From: Bdellovibrio bacteriovorus HD100
GTDB lineage: Bacteria > Bdellovibrionota > Bdellovibrionia > Bdellovibrionales > Bdellovibrionaceae
NCBI RefSeq assembly: GCF_000196175.1
Contig: NC_005363.1
Coordinates: forward strand, 620,001 to 684,000
Direction: 5' to 3'
Length of the DNA: 64,000 nt
Part shown: one piece after another, positions 44,238 through 53,131 of the stretch
How positions within the stretch are numbered: the first letter of the stretch is position 1
How the letters are laid out: each line of letters opens with the position of its first letter
The notes under the pieces: model-generated
Told to the model about the DNA's origin: nothing
The model's database searches: none
What the model saw: the letters and a program-made list of their open reading frames with translations, nothing else
Translations under genes and position numbers: made by a program

Positions 44238-45098
44238 CTATTTGCTGCCGCTCAGGATCTTTTGAATCCACGGAAGGGCGTGGGATACGGCAGCATATCC
44301 ACCGACCGAGGATCCCTTGGCGCGGAATCCAGAACAAGCCGAACCCCAACTGACCACACCAACTTGTATTGCATGACCATTTTGCTGAAGGACTACAGGT
44401 CCTCCGCTGTCACCTGGGCACGAGGACTGTTGATGCTTGAAAGTGTCAATGCAGAGTGTTTCCGGCCCCAGCTCGTAGTCTCTCTTTTTCGGGAAGTCAT
44501 CCAAAGCACACTGGCTGCGGGGAAGCAAAGGTGCTTCCAGTTTTTTCAGCCGGGGGCTTTCTTTAAGTCCTTCGTTGTCCGTAAGACCCCATCCGGCGAT
44601 CAAAACCCTTTGGGTTGAAGTGCCTAAATCAACAGCGTTCAATTCAATGGGCTTGATGTTGGTGACCGCTTCGGAAAGTTCGATCAGAGCAATATCAGAT
44701 TTTGGCCAGCTAAAATCAGGATGAACTTGGATAGAGCGAATTTTTAAGGAACGACCATCCTGCCCCGACTGGGCAATGCCACCAATAAACAGCATCAATT
44801 TGCCGGGGGCCACGATGCGCTGGCGAGTTTCGGATTCATCCTCAAGCACGCAGTGAGCCGCCGTCAGCACCCAGCGGGAAGCGATCAGGCTGCCTCCGCA
44901 GTGGTGAGAGATGTAATTTTCCTTGGGGTCATTAAACCAGATATTGACCATAAATGGGAATTCACCCGCAGAAGCGATTTCCCCGCCAATAATGGCCGGG
45001 GAGTCGGTCCCCGTTTGTGTCAAAGGTTGTTGCACGGGCTGGCAAGACACCAGCATCAGGACTGAAAGAATCATAAAGGGAAGCTCAAGACGGAACAT
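44238..45098 (-). CDS. Trypsin-fold (S1) serine protease lipoprotein, 286 aa
   Basis: The start at 45098 gives a signal peptide with lipobox LVSC (Cys19). The mature protease starts IIGGEIASAGEFPFMV at 36. The triad is His82 (TAAHC), Asp135 (SDIALIEL) and Ser231 (GDSGGP). The residue at the chymotrypsin 189 position is Ser225, not Asp, so trypsin-like Lys/Arg preference is not expected. Three disulfides can be formed from the visible cysteines. No Shine-Dalgarno is clear. It is divergent from the efflux operon. A role in prey digestion or envelope processing is inference. Confidence 0.92.
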   Translation of the reverse strand: MFRLELPFMILSVLMLVSCQPVQQPLTQTGTDSPAIIGGEIASAGEFPFMVNIWFNDPKENYISHHCGGSLIASRWVLTAAHCVLEDESETRQRIVAPGKLMLFIGGIAQSGQDGRSLKIRSIQVHPDFSWPKSDIALIELSEAVTNIKPIELNAVDLGTSTQRVLIAGWGLTDNEGLKESPRLKKLEAPLLPRSQCALDDFPKKRDYELGPETLCIDTFKHQQSSCPGDSGGPVVLQQNGHAIQVGVVSWGSACSGFRAKGSSVGGYAAVSHALPWIQKILSGSK

Positions 45099-45312
45099 GG
45101 ATTTGTCATATTCGAGTCTTGCTTGGACTTCACATGAAATAGTTGGGACGGCGTAGGACTTGTATATTTTTCCCAATTCAATTCAGCGTGCCACGCACCT
45201 AAGTCTTAAATTGAGAGTCTGGCATTCCACAATCTCCCATCAGTCGTTCCTTATCCTTAGGGTGTTGACTCGCTTGTGAGTGAACGCTGCAATAAAGCTG
45301 ATGAGATTTAGA

Positions 45313-46560
45313 ATGATAAAACAACATGCCTTAATTTTACTTATGACTCTGTCATCCGCTCCTGTGCTGGCGGCGAATGTCTATACATTTGCCGACTGTC
45401 TGGATCTGGTGAAGAAAAACAATGCCGAACTTGTCGCTGCCGAGCAGAGCCTGGATTCGGCCCGCTACAACCTGAACGCTGCTTACAGCAACTATCTGCC
45501 GCAGATTTCCGCGAACCTGGGATATCAAAAAGGCGAGACCGATCAGGTGGAAAGCGAAGGCTATACGGCGACTTTGAATGCCACTCAGAATGTCTTTAAT
45601 GGATTTTCCGATATGGCCAAGGTGTCAGAAAATGAGGGCAAGCTGAAGGTGGCCGAAGCCAGCCTGCGCACGGTAAAGGCAAAAATCAGCTATGATCTGA
45701 AATCCGCTTTCGCCAATGTCATTTATGCCCAGGAATCCCTGAAGCTGACCAAAAGTATTCAGAAACGCCGGGCAGACAATTTGAACATGGTTGAACTGCG
45801 TTTTCAAAGCGGGCGCGAGAACAAAGGTTCGGTGCTTCTGTCCAAAGCCTACCTGAAACAAGCCCAGTTGGATGTGCTGAAAGCCGAAAACTTCTTTAAC
45901 ACCTCTCGCAGCTCCCTGATTCGTGTGACGGGTTTAAGTCCCGATGCAGAATTTGAAGTTCAAGGCAGAGCCCCGGAAAGCAATCCTCCCTCTGTGACTC
46001 CATCCTTTGCAAAGCTTGCAGAGCAAACCCCGGAACGCCAACAGGCCCAAGGGCAGATTCAAAGTGCCGAAGCGGGTTTAAGCAGTTCCCGATCTGAATT
46101 TTTACCGTCTTTGGATTTAAGTGGCTCTGTGGGTAACACGGGGGAAAGCTGGTATCCGGACCGTGATCGCTGGAGTGTTGGAGCCACCTTGTCCTGGTCT
46201 CTCTTTTCAGGCGGTAAAGACTATTTCACCAACAAGAGCGCCTTCGCTCAAAAGCTGGTCGCCGAAAACACCTGGAAGAATTCAGAACTTGAAATCATCG
46301 TGAAGCTTCGCCAGGCTTTCGCGGAATTCACTGAAGCGGTAGAACAGGTCAAAGTCAGCGATGCCTTTGTCGAAGCGGGCAGCGTGCGTGCCGAAATCGG
46401 GCGCAGCAAATACAACAATGGTCTGACGACCTTTGACGACTGGGACAAGATTGAAAATGATCTGATTTCCTATCAAAAGGATCAGACCTTAAAACGCCGT
46501 GATCGGGTGGTGGCGGAAGCCAACTGGGAAAAAACACAAGGTGTAGGAGTGCTGCCATGA
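45313..46560 (+). CDS. TolC-family outer-membrane efflux protein, about 415 aa
   Basis: The chosen ATG at 45313 begins a clean signal peptide (MIKQHALILLMTLSSAPVLA); an ATG at 45301 and a GTG at 45280 are alternatives. The chain has the duplicated TolC pattern: FADCLDLVKKNNAELVAAEQ near the N-terminus, long helices with AxAxLxxA spacing, and beta segments such as FLPSLDLSGSVGN and SVGATLSWSLFSGG. It forms the outer-membrane tunnel for the adaptor and ABC genes that follow with ATGA overlaps. Confidence 0.9.
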   Translation: MIKQHALILLMTLSSAPVLAANVYTFADCLDLVKKNNAELVAAEQSLDSARYNLNAAYSNYLPQISANLGYQKGETDQVESEGYTATLNATQNVFNGFSDMAKVSENEGKLKVAEASLRTVKAKISYDLKSAFANVIYAQESLKLTKSIQKRRADNLNMVELRFQSGRENKGSVLLSKAYLKQAQLDVLKAENFFNTSRSSLIRVTGLSPDAEFEVQGRAPESNPPSVTPSFAKLAEQTPERQQAQGQIQSAEAGLSSSRSEFLPSLDLSGSVGNTGESWYPDRDRWSVGATLSWSLFSGGKDYFTNKSAFAQKLVAENTWKNSELEIIVKLRQAFAEFTEAVEQVKVSDAFVEAGSVRAEIGRSKYNNGLTTFDDWDKIENDLISYQKDQTLKRRDRVVAEANWEKTQGVGVLP

Positions 46561-47522
46561 AATCATCAACCAAGAAACTAAGCTGGATCCTGGGGGGCCT
46601 TGTCGTCGTTGTCGCTGCGGGCTTTTACCTTTGGAAAAAGGAAGATGGCAATGCGCCGGCCTTTCGTGAAATCCCGGTCACCGCAGGTGATTTGGACGTG
46701 ACGATTCTTTCCACGGGCACGGTGCAACCGAAAAACCGCCTTGAAATCAAAGCTCCGGTTGCGGGCCGCATTGAACAGATTCTGGCCAAAGAGGGCCAGC
46801 AGATCCGCAAGGGTCAGATCCTGGCCTGGATGAGTTCCACCGAACGAGCCGCCATGTTGGACGCCGCCCGCGCACAAGGGGCGGCAGAGTACAAAAAATG
46901 GTCGGAACTTTATCTGGCAACGCCGGTGATTGCGCCGATTGCAGGAACTTTGATTCTGAAAAACGTCGAACCCGGCCAGACCTTCACCAACACCGATGCC
47001 ATTTTTGTGATGTCCGACCGTTTGACGGTGAAAGCACAGGTGGATGAAACGGATATCGCACAAATCAAGCTGAAGGAAAAGGCGACCATCGTTCTGGATG
47101 CGTATCCGCAAAGCCCATTGCCCGCGACCGTGGATCAGATCGCCTTTGATGCGACCACGGTTAATAACGTCACCACTTATCTGGTGGATGTGATCCCGGA
47201 CAAAACCCCGGACTTCATGCGAAGCGGGATGACGGCGAATGTGACTTTTACGATCGCTTCAAAGAAGGGTATTTTGCTGGTGCCAAGTGAAGCCTTGCGT
47301 GTCAGTCAGGGGCGCACCGAAGTTCTGGTGAAAGTACCAGGCTCCAAGCCTGCTCTGCGTGAAGTTCGCACGGGCATCACCGATGGTCGCAATACCGAAG
47401 TGGTGGAAGGCTTGGATGAAGGTGATGTGGTTTTGGTGACTCAGTTCAAGCTGGGCGAAAAATCTGCCGGTGGTTCCAATCCATTTGGTCCGCCGTCAAC
47501 TCCACGCCGGGGCCGCCAATGA
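46557..47522 (+). CDS. Periplasmic adaptor (HlyD/MacA family) with very short hairpin, 321 aa
   Basis: One N-terminal membrane helix (about 9-26, ILGGLVVVVAAGFYLW) is followed by a biotinyl-lipoyl domain (EIKAPVAGRIEQILAKEGQQI ... TPVIAPIAGTLI), a beta-barrel domain and a membrane-proximal domain. The helical hairpin between the two lipoyl halves is only about 30 residues, against roughly 80 or more in MacA, so it may not reach TolC in the usual way. It overlaps the TolC-like gene by ATGA and the MacB-like gene by ATGA. Confidence 0.88.
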   Translation: MKSSTKKLSWILGGLVVVVAAGFYLWKKEDGNAPAFREIPVTAGDLDVTILSTGTVQPKNRLEIKAPVAGRIEQILAKEGQQIRKGQILAWMSSTERAAMLDAARAQGAAEYKKWSELYLATPVIAPIAGTLILKNVEPGQTFTNTDAIFVMSDRLTVKAQVDETDIAQIKLKEKATIVLDAYPQSPLPATVDQIAFDATTVNNVTTYLVDVIPDKTPDFMRSGMTANVTFTIASKKGILLVPSEALRVSQGRTEVLVKVPGSKPALREVRTGITDGRNTEVVEGLDEGDVVLVTQFKLGEKSAGGSNPFGPPSTPRRGRQ

Positions 47523-49471
47523 TCGATATCAAAGGCATACGTAAATCCTATCAGATGGGCGACACGAAAGTGGACGTTCTGAAGGGCATCAGTCTGAAGA
47601 TTGAGCGGGGGGATTTCGTGGCCATCATGGGCCCCTCAGGTTCCGGCAAATCCACGCTGATGCACATTCTGGGGCTGTTGGATGTTCCCAGTGAAGGCAG
47701 TTACAACCTCAATGGCCGTGAAGTGGCGGATCTCAGTGAAGACGAGCTGGCCATTGTTCGCCGGGAAGAAATCGGTTTTATTTTTCAGCAGTTCAATCTG
47801 CTTCCGCGCATGGAAGCCTGGCAAAACGTGTCCCTGCCGCTGATTTACAGCGAGGATGGGTTTAGCTATGACAAGGCTCAAGCGCTTTTGGATAAGGTCG
47901 GCCTGGCGGAAAGAATCCATCATAAGTCCAACGAACTTTCCGGGGGCCAGCAACAGCGTATCGCCATTGCCAGATCGCTGATCAACAATCCCCGTATTAT
48001 TTTCGCCGATGAACCCACGGGAAATCTGGATTCAAAGAGCGAAAAAGAAATCATTCAGATCCTGCACAAGCTGAACGATCAGGGGATCACCGTCATCGTC
48101 GTCACCCACGAAGAAGAAATCGGCCAGCAGGCCAAGCGTTTGATCCGTCTGCGTGACGGTGTGATTCAATCCGACGAGCGCCTTCAGGCATTGCCCGCGG
48201 CGCCCACAACCGCGCAGGAAAAACGACAGGAAAAGACGGCAAAATGGCCGGTGCGCGAGATGATTGAGCATCTTCATCAGGGATTCCAAACCCTGGCGGC
48301 AAACAAAGTCCGCTCTGGACTTTCCATGCTGGGGATCTTAATCGGAGTCGCCGCCGTTGTGGGAATGCTGGCGCTGGGGACGGGTGCTCGTCAAAGCATT
48401 GAAAAACAATTGTCCTCTTTGGGTTCGAATCTTCTGGTCCTGCGCGCAGGCAATGTGCGTGTGGGCGGGGTGATGCAGGAATCCGGTGTGCGCATTCGGA
48501 TTTCTTTGGATGATGTCAGCACGATTAAAAATCAAATCAGCGGAATCAAGGATGTGTCGCCATCGTCTTCAGGACGCGGGCAGATCACTTACCTGAATAA
48601 AAACTGGAATACACAGGTCATGGGTGTGGCGCCAGCCTATGAACAAATGCGCGCAAGCACGCCGATTTTTGGCCGCTTCTTTTCCGAGGAAGAAAATCAG
48701 CGCCGCACTCTTGTGGCGGTGATAGGAACCACAGTGGCCCGCGAGCTTTTCGGAGAAAAGTCCCCGATTGGCGAGATGATTAAAATCAACAAAGTGAATT
48801 TTCGAGTGATCGGGGTTCTGCCGGAAAAAGGAGCCGCAGGTCCGCAGGATCAGGATGACCGGATTCTGGTTCCCGTAGTGACGGCGATGTACCGCCTGTT
48901 TGGAAGAAACTATGTGGACTCGGTGGATATCGAAGTTCGCGATGCCGCTGACATTCCGGAGGTGCAGGATTCACTGCAGGAGCTGATGAACAAACGCCAT
49001 CGGGTGCCAGTGTCATCGCAAGGCGATGCGTTTAATGTTTTCAATATGGCCGATATTCAACAGGCGCTGAATTCCACCAGTCAGACCTTGTCGATGCTGC
49101 TGGCGTCGATTGCGGCAATTTCTTTGGTGGTGGGTGGTATCGGGATCATGAACATCATGCTGGTGTCCGTGACGGAACGAACCAAAGAAATCGGCCTGCG
49201 CAAAGCCATCGGTGCCCGCCGCCGGGATATTCTTTTGCAGTTCCTGGCAGAATCCATTGTGGTCAGTGTGTGTGGGGGGCTTTTGGGCATAGCTCTGGGG
49301 GTTGGATTCTCGCTGTTGATTTCCAAGGTTCTGGGGTGGTCGACGGTGGTTTCTGCGGGCTCCGTGATACTTTCTTTTGGATTTTCTGCCCTGATTGGGA
49401 TCGTTTTCGGCAGTTATCCAGCCAGCAAGGCGTCAAAACTGCACCCAATTGAAGCGCTTCGATATGAATAA
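47519..49471 (+). CDS. macB: MacB-type ABC exporter, ATPase fused to permease, 650 aa
   Basis: Residues 1-225 are an ABC ATPase: Walker [10 protein letters not shown] at 38-46, Q-loop [10 protein letters not shown], signature [14 protein letters not shown], Walker [14 protein letters not shown] linker leads to a first membrane helix (about 265-290), a large periplasmic domain of the MacB_PCD type and three C-terminal helices of the FtsX type ([27 protein letters not shown]). This is a tripartite exporter with mechanotransmission by ATP hydrolysis in the inner membrane. Possible substrates include macrolide-like compounds, peptides or lipoproteins; nothing in the operon tells which. Confidence 0.95.
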   Translation: MIDIKGIRKSYQMGDTKVDVLKGISLKIERGDFVAIMGPSGSGKSTLMHILGLLDVPSEGSYNLNGREVADLSEDELAIVRREEIGFIFQQFNLLPRMEAWQNVSLPLIYSEDGFSYDKAQALLDKVGLAERIHHKSNELSGGQQQRIAIARSLINNPRIIFADEPTGNLDSKSEKEIIQILHKLNDQGITVIVVTHEEEIGQQAKRLIRLRDGVIQSDERLQALPAAPTTAQEKRQEKTAKWPVREMIEHLHQGFQTLAANKVRSGLSMLGILIGVAAVVGMLALGTGARQSIEKQLSSLGSNLLVLRAGNVRVGGVMQESGVRIRISLDDVSTIKNQISGIKDVSPSSSGRGQITYLNKNWNTQVMGVAPAYEQMRASTPIFGRFFSEEENQRRTLVAVIGTTVARELFGEKSPIGEMIKINKVNFRVIGVLPEKGAAGPQDQDDRILVPVVTAMYRLFGRNYVDSVDIEVRDAADIPEVQDSLQELMNKRHRVPVSSQGDAFNVFNMADIQQALNSTSQTLSMLLASIAAISLVVGGIGIMNIMLVSVTERTKEIGLRKAIGARRRDILLQFLAESIVVSVCGGLLGIALGVGFSLLISKVLGWSTVVSAGSVILSFGFSALIGIVFGSYPASKASKLHPIEALRYE

Positions 49472-49563
49472 CCGGAAAAAATGACAGAAAAGGCAATCTT
49501 GACTGTCTTTAGGGGCCTTCATCCGTTAGAACTTCCGCATTAAATAAACCACCGGAGGTTCCT

Positions 49564-49848
49564 ATGAAGGCTTTATTGATCGCCGCTTTGATGTTTGTTT
49601 CCGCACCTGCATTTGCTGGAAAAATGAAAGAAATCTATATCATGACGACGGATAGCATTCTTGAAAACTTCGGTTTCGATGATTCTCAAGTTCAGATTGA
49701 TGACTACAAATTCGTGACTGTTGAAGGTGAAGATCTGGCAGTTCAAACGACTGTTCGTGTTTACTACACTCGTGCAGTTTACACTTGCGTGACCACTTTC
49801 AAAAAAACTGAACACTTCTACGACGTAAAAAATCTGCGTTGCAAATAG
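49564..49848 (+). CDS. Small exported protein, 94 aa
   Basis: A strong GGAGG ribosome-binding site and the signal peptide MKALLIAALMFVSAPAFA mark the start. The mature part (75 residues) has two Cys (YTCVT and the terminal LRCK) likely bridged and the look of a small beta-rich domain. It is monocistronic with a terminator at 49874. No family is recognised. Confidence 0.8.
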   Translation: MKALLIAALMFVSAPAFAGKMKEIYIMTTDSILENFGFDDSQVQIDDYKFVTVEGEDLAVQTTVRVYYTRAVYTCVTTFKKTEHFYDVKNLRCK

Positions 49849-49873
49849 TAGTTCCGCAGCACATTTAGAAAAT

Positions 49874-49901
49874 AAAAAAGGGGCTGAGAAGCCCCTTTTT
49901 T
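49874..49901 (+). terminator. Intrinsic terminator
   Basis: AAAAAAGGGGC pairs with GCCCCTTTTTT around a short loop. It serves the gene ending at 49848 and may also stop minus-strand readthrough. Confidence 0.92.
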
Positions 49902-49908
49902 CATTCTT

Positions 49909-49930
49909 AAAGACCCCGAAAGGTCTTTTG
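49909..49930 (-). terminator. Probable terminator of the HU-family gene
   Basis: AAAGACC and GGTCTTT form a short stem around CCGAA. It lies 4 bp downstream of the minus-strand stop at 49934. The T-tract on the complement is short, so it may work together with the hairpin at 49874. Confidence 0.55.
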
Positions 49931-49933
49931 AAT

Positions 49934-50227
49934 TTAGCCCTTTTCTTCCGGGCCGCCGTTGATGTCTTCTTTCAGTTCTTTACCAACTTTGAAGAACGGA
50001 AGTTTCTTTTCATCGACGTTGATGATTTCGCCAGTGCGTGGATTACGACCCTTGTAGGCACCGTACTGACGGTTCACAAATGAACCGAAGCCACGGATTT
50101 CAATACGGTCATCGCGCATCAAAGCTTCCACCATAGAATCGAAAATAGTGTTTACTACAGTTTCTGCTTTTACACGGGTGATACCCGCTTTTTCAGAAAT
50201 CAAATTTATCAAATCTGCTTTTGTCAT
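49934..50227 (-). CDS. HU/IHF-family DNA-bending protein, 97 aa
   Basis: The N-terminus MTKADLINLISEKAGITRVK and the DNA-contact arm (GFGSFVNRQYGAYKGRNPRTGEIINV at about 46-72) are typical of the HU/IHF fold, with the intercalating Pro inside GRNPRTG. The tail EDINGGPEEKG is acidic. It cannot be split between HU and IHF subunits from sequence alone, though the RGFGSF arm leans to IHF. It acts as a dimer on the nucleoid. It is expressed on its own and lies downstream of the glycosyltransferase operon on the same strand. Confidence 0.92.
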   Translation of the reverse strand: MTKADLINLISEKAGITRVKAETVVNTIFDSMVEALMRDDRIEIRGFGSFVNRQYGAYKGRNPRTGEIINVDEKKLPFFKVGKELKEDINGGPEEKG

Positions 50228-50308
50228 TCTGACCTACTTAAAGTATTGATAACACTCTCGATTATACAGAAGAGAAGGGGGCTGACTACCACTTTTCAAT
50301 GATTTAAC

Positions 50309-51568
50309 TCAATGCTTCTTATACAGACCCGTGTTGAGCAGGATTTTACGGTAAGCATCAAGCACGGACTGGACCATTTTGGCCGTATCAAACAGGTCAA
50401 CGACCTTCTGGCGGGCCCGATCGCCGATCTCATCCGCCGGCATGGTCCCTGAGAAGATCTCGACCAATAGGTTCGACATAGAGTCCACATCCGCCGGGCG
50501 AAGCAGGAATCCATCCCGTCCGTCCTCGATAATATTGGCGATTGGGGACACTTCCGAGCCCAAAACGACCTTCTTTTGGGCCATTGCTTCCAGGGTGGAG
50601 GGCTCAAAACCCGTGGTTCGGGAGCCCATATTCACAAAGGCATCGCCCAAAACGATATAATCTTCCAGCTCTCCGGCCGGAATCGCTCCGGTCAGAATCA
50701 CGCGGTTCCCCAGGGCCAGGTTCAAAACCTGGAATTCAATGTCTTTGAATTTCGGGCCGTTGCCGACCAACAACAGGTAACTGCCTGGTTTTTTGATGGC
50801 GACTTTTTCAAAGGCCCGCAGCAAAGGGATCACTTCCTGCACATCGGTCATGTCGGTGATTGAAACGGCGACGTGGGCATTTTCAGGAATTCCCAGTTTC
50901 TTACGCAATTCCAGGGACTTTTCTTTCGGCGTCAGGTCTCCAAGTTCAATCCCATAAGGCACCGTGTAGGTGTGGAAATCCGGATAAAGATAATATCTTT
51001 CCAGAATAATGCGCTGCTGGGGATTGGTGACAAAGATGCCGTCGGCGGTGGAAAGCAACTGACGGTCCCCACCATAGTAAGTGGTCAGAAATTTATACGC
51101 CGTTGCGACCGCCGTGGTCAGCATGCTTCCCAGTGTGTCTTGCTTCATCGCCAAAATGGCAAAAAGCTGGGACATCTGAGTCGCTTCAACGTCATAGGCC
51201 ACCGCCACTTTGAAATCATCTTTGCGGGTGGCGATGCGATAGCCGGACTTATCAATGCTGTGGACGATGTGAAACGGGTCTTCCTTGTGCAGTTGTGCAA
51301 ACTTCTGACGAACAGCCATTTGGAAGTTCAGATGCGAAAGATTTTTCGCACCTTCGTGAAGATAAAACACCTTCACGCCATCACGGGTGACTTCCGGTTT
51401 TTTCAGTGCAGAACTGGCGGCAAGAACTGTGACTTTGTGGCCTTCGCGGGCCAAACCACGGGCGATCGGCCACAAGAAACCATGATCGGTGGCACGACTG
51501 AGAATCGGAAAACGTTGGGACGTCAGACAGATATTGAGTGTTTCCGGCAGTCGGGACTTTTTGGCCAT
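50309..51568 (-). CDS. GT4-type glycosyltransferase, 419 aa
   Basis: A GT-B fold is suggested by N-terminal LTSQRFPILSRATDHGFLWP and the C-terminal nucleotide-sugar site GFEPSTLEAMAQKKVVLGSE, an E-x7-E type pattern (Glu in GFEPS and Glu in TLEAM) followed by EDGRDGFLLRPADVD. It would move a sugar onto an envelope polymer or lipid in the cytoplasm. It is the last gene of the run starting at gdhA and follows the second GT-like protein with a 4-bp gap. Confidence 0.85.
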   Translation of the reverse strand: MAKKSRLPETLNICLTSQRFPILSRATDHGFLWPIARGLAREGHKVTVLAASSALKKPEVTRDGVKVFYLHEGAKNLSHLNFQMAVRQKFAQLHKEDPFHIVHSIDKSGYRIATRKDDFKVAVAYDVEATQMSQLFAILAMKQDTLGSMLTTAVATAYKFLTTYYGGDRQLLSTADGIFVTNPQQRIILERYYLYPDFHTYTVPYGIELGDLTPKEKSLELRKKLGIPENAHVAVSITDMTDVQEVIPLLRAFEKVAIKKPGSYLLLVGNGPKFKDIEFQVLNLALGNRVILTGAIPAGELEDYIVLGDAFVNMGSRTTGFEPSTLEAMAQKKVVLGSEVSPIANIIEDGRDGFLLRPADVDSMSNLLVEIFSGTMPADEIGDRARQKVVDLFDTAKMVQSVLDAYRKILLNTGLYKKH

Positions 51569-51572
51569 GAAA

Positions 51573-52682
51573 CTATCTTAGATGATTCAAGGCCTTGTTG
51601 TACAGACGATTGAGTTCATTCATCGAGGAGTCGATCAGATGGCGGTCTTCGGCCAGTTTTTCAGACAGGGACTCCGGCAGACGCAGATGGCTTTTGGCCA
51701 GCAGTTTGATCAGATCTTTTTGCAGTTGAGAATGATTCAGCACCCAGCAGTTGACGGTGTTTTTCCAAAGATCGGAATGAACGCTGGTCTGGCGCGTGTC
51801 CAGGATCAGCACGGCGTGGGATTGAATCGCACGCAGATAATATTCCGTCATTTCAACGGGTGTAAAATTCTGTCCCGCCAGCATCAAAGCGGTACTGCCA
51901 CTTAGAAGTTGCTGAGTCACCGGGGCAGACAGAGGTCCAGTCAGAACCCAGCGGTCGGCACACTGGAATTCCGCCATCCACGCCGCAAATCTTTTACGAT
52001 CACGCAGGGTCCAGTGGGCGTAAGTTCCCCACAAAGCCACTTTGTATTTTTGCGCAACCGCCCGCAGGCGCAGGAAATAATCCGAGTCCGGATTGAAGCG
52101 TGTTTCGTTGAAGGGCATCACCACGTAGGGGGATTTTTTCAAGTTCACGATCAGTGGCAGTTCGCTGCTGTCGATGGCCTCGTCGTTTTGCTCTGTTTTT
52201 AAATCCAGCACCGGCGGCAAAATTCCGCGGCCCTGACGGTTGGATCGGACATCCAAACCACGCAGCTGTCCCAGTGTTTCCACAGTCGGGCAGGTGATGA
52301 TGTCACTTTCTTCAACCAGATAACGAACCGGGTTTCGGCGCGACAGACCGTTTTTGATATTCAGCAAAGAGGTCGTCAGAACACAGGTGGGGTGGGATTT
52401 TGCAAAGGTGGAAAGCACCATTTGCGCGGCATTCATTTTATCATCGTCCAAAAGCACATGCAGAATCTGGGGTTGCAGGCCGAATAAACCTGGGATGATA
52501 CGAACGCCTTCCAGGAAGCTCCATTTTTTGAAATAGCCCATGAACTCGATGCCGCTGGTGTCGCGGGGAGTTTCGCCATAACTGGTCAGCAGAACCACCT
52601 CGTGCTGCTGGGCTTTTAAAGCTTGCGCCAGCTGCCACGAAGTCGCGTTCACATGTTTGCTAACCAGGATTATTTTCGCCAT
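51573..52682 (-). CDS. GT-B-like glycosyltransferase homologue, 369 aa
   Basis: MAKIILVSKHVNATSWQLAQ opens like a GT4 N-terminal Rossmann domain, but the C-terminal donor motif is weak (MLAGQNFTPVEMTEYYLRAI in place of the usual E-x7-E). It may be an inactive partner or a divergent enzyme working with the neighbour. It overlaps the 3' end of the NUDIX gene by 13 bp. Confidence 0.6.
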   Translation of the reverse strand: MAKIILVSKHVNATSWQLAQALKAQQHEVVLLTSYGETPRDTSGIEFMGYFKKWSFLEGVRIIPGLFGLQPQILHVLLDDDKMNAAQMVLSTFAKSHPTCVLTTSLLNIKNGLSRRNPVRYLVEESDIITCPTVETLGQLRGLDVRSNRQGRGILPPVLDLKTEQNDEAIDSSELPLIVNLKKSPYVVMPFNETRFNPDSDYFLRLRAVAQKYKVALWGTYAHWTLRDRKRFAAWMAEFQCADRWVLTGPLSAPVTQQLLSGSTALMLAGQNFTPVEMTEYYLRAIQSHAVLILDTRQTSVHSDLWKNTVNCWVLNHSQLQKDLIKLLAKSHLRLPESLSEKLAEDRHLIDSSMNELNRLYNKALNHLR

Positions 52683-53131
52683 TCCAGTCCCAACGCTTTA
52701 TAGATCTTGTGAAGGATTTTGCGGTTGGCTTCGGGGATATTGCGGTGTTTGAGTTCTTCCGGATGGATCCATTCCAGCATCATGTGATGCTTGGCCCGAG
52801 GCTCGCCCTTCCAATACAGGATTTCATAGAACAATATGAGAATCCCTACATCTCCGTAGGAATGCGTGCAGGCCAGCTTCAATTCACCGACCTCGGCCTC
52901 AATACCGAGCTCTTCATTCAGTTCGCGGGCCAAAGCTTCTTCAGGGGTTTCGCCGTTTTCAATCTTGCCGCCCGGGAATTCCCATTGGCCGGCCAAAGAG
53001 TTGTTTTCAGGACGCTGGCCCACCAGGATCTTGCCGTCTTTACGCAGAAATCCAGCCACCACCGGGATCCAATGACCCTTGCGGATTTTAGATTTTTTTT
53101 GCTTTGATTCAACTGCGCTATCGTCCGTCAT
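52670..53131 (-). CDS. NUDIX hydrolase (MutT-like), 153 aa
   Basis: I choose the ATG at 53131 because of the GAAGG ribosome-binding site five bases upstream; 34 codons further upstream lack support and overlap pyrD more deeply. The NUDIX box is at 55-77 (GGKIENGETPEEALARELNEE, with the REx2EExG core), and the preceding WEFPGG is typical of MutT-type pyrophosphatases that remove oxidised nucleotides. The N-terminal 20 residues are Lys-rich. Substrate is not certain. It overlaps pyrD by 14 bp. Confidence 0.9.
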   Translation of the reverse strand: MTDDSAVESKQKKSKIRKGHWIPVVAGFLRKDGKILVGQRPENNSLAGQWEFPGGKIENGETPEEALARELNEELGIEAEVGELKLACTHSYGDVGILILFYEILYWKGEPRAKHHMMLEWIHPEELKHRNIPEANRKILHKIYKALGLEWRK

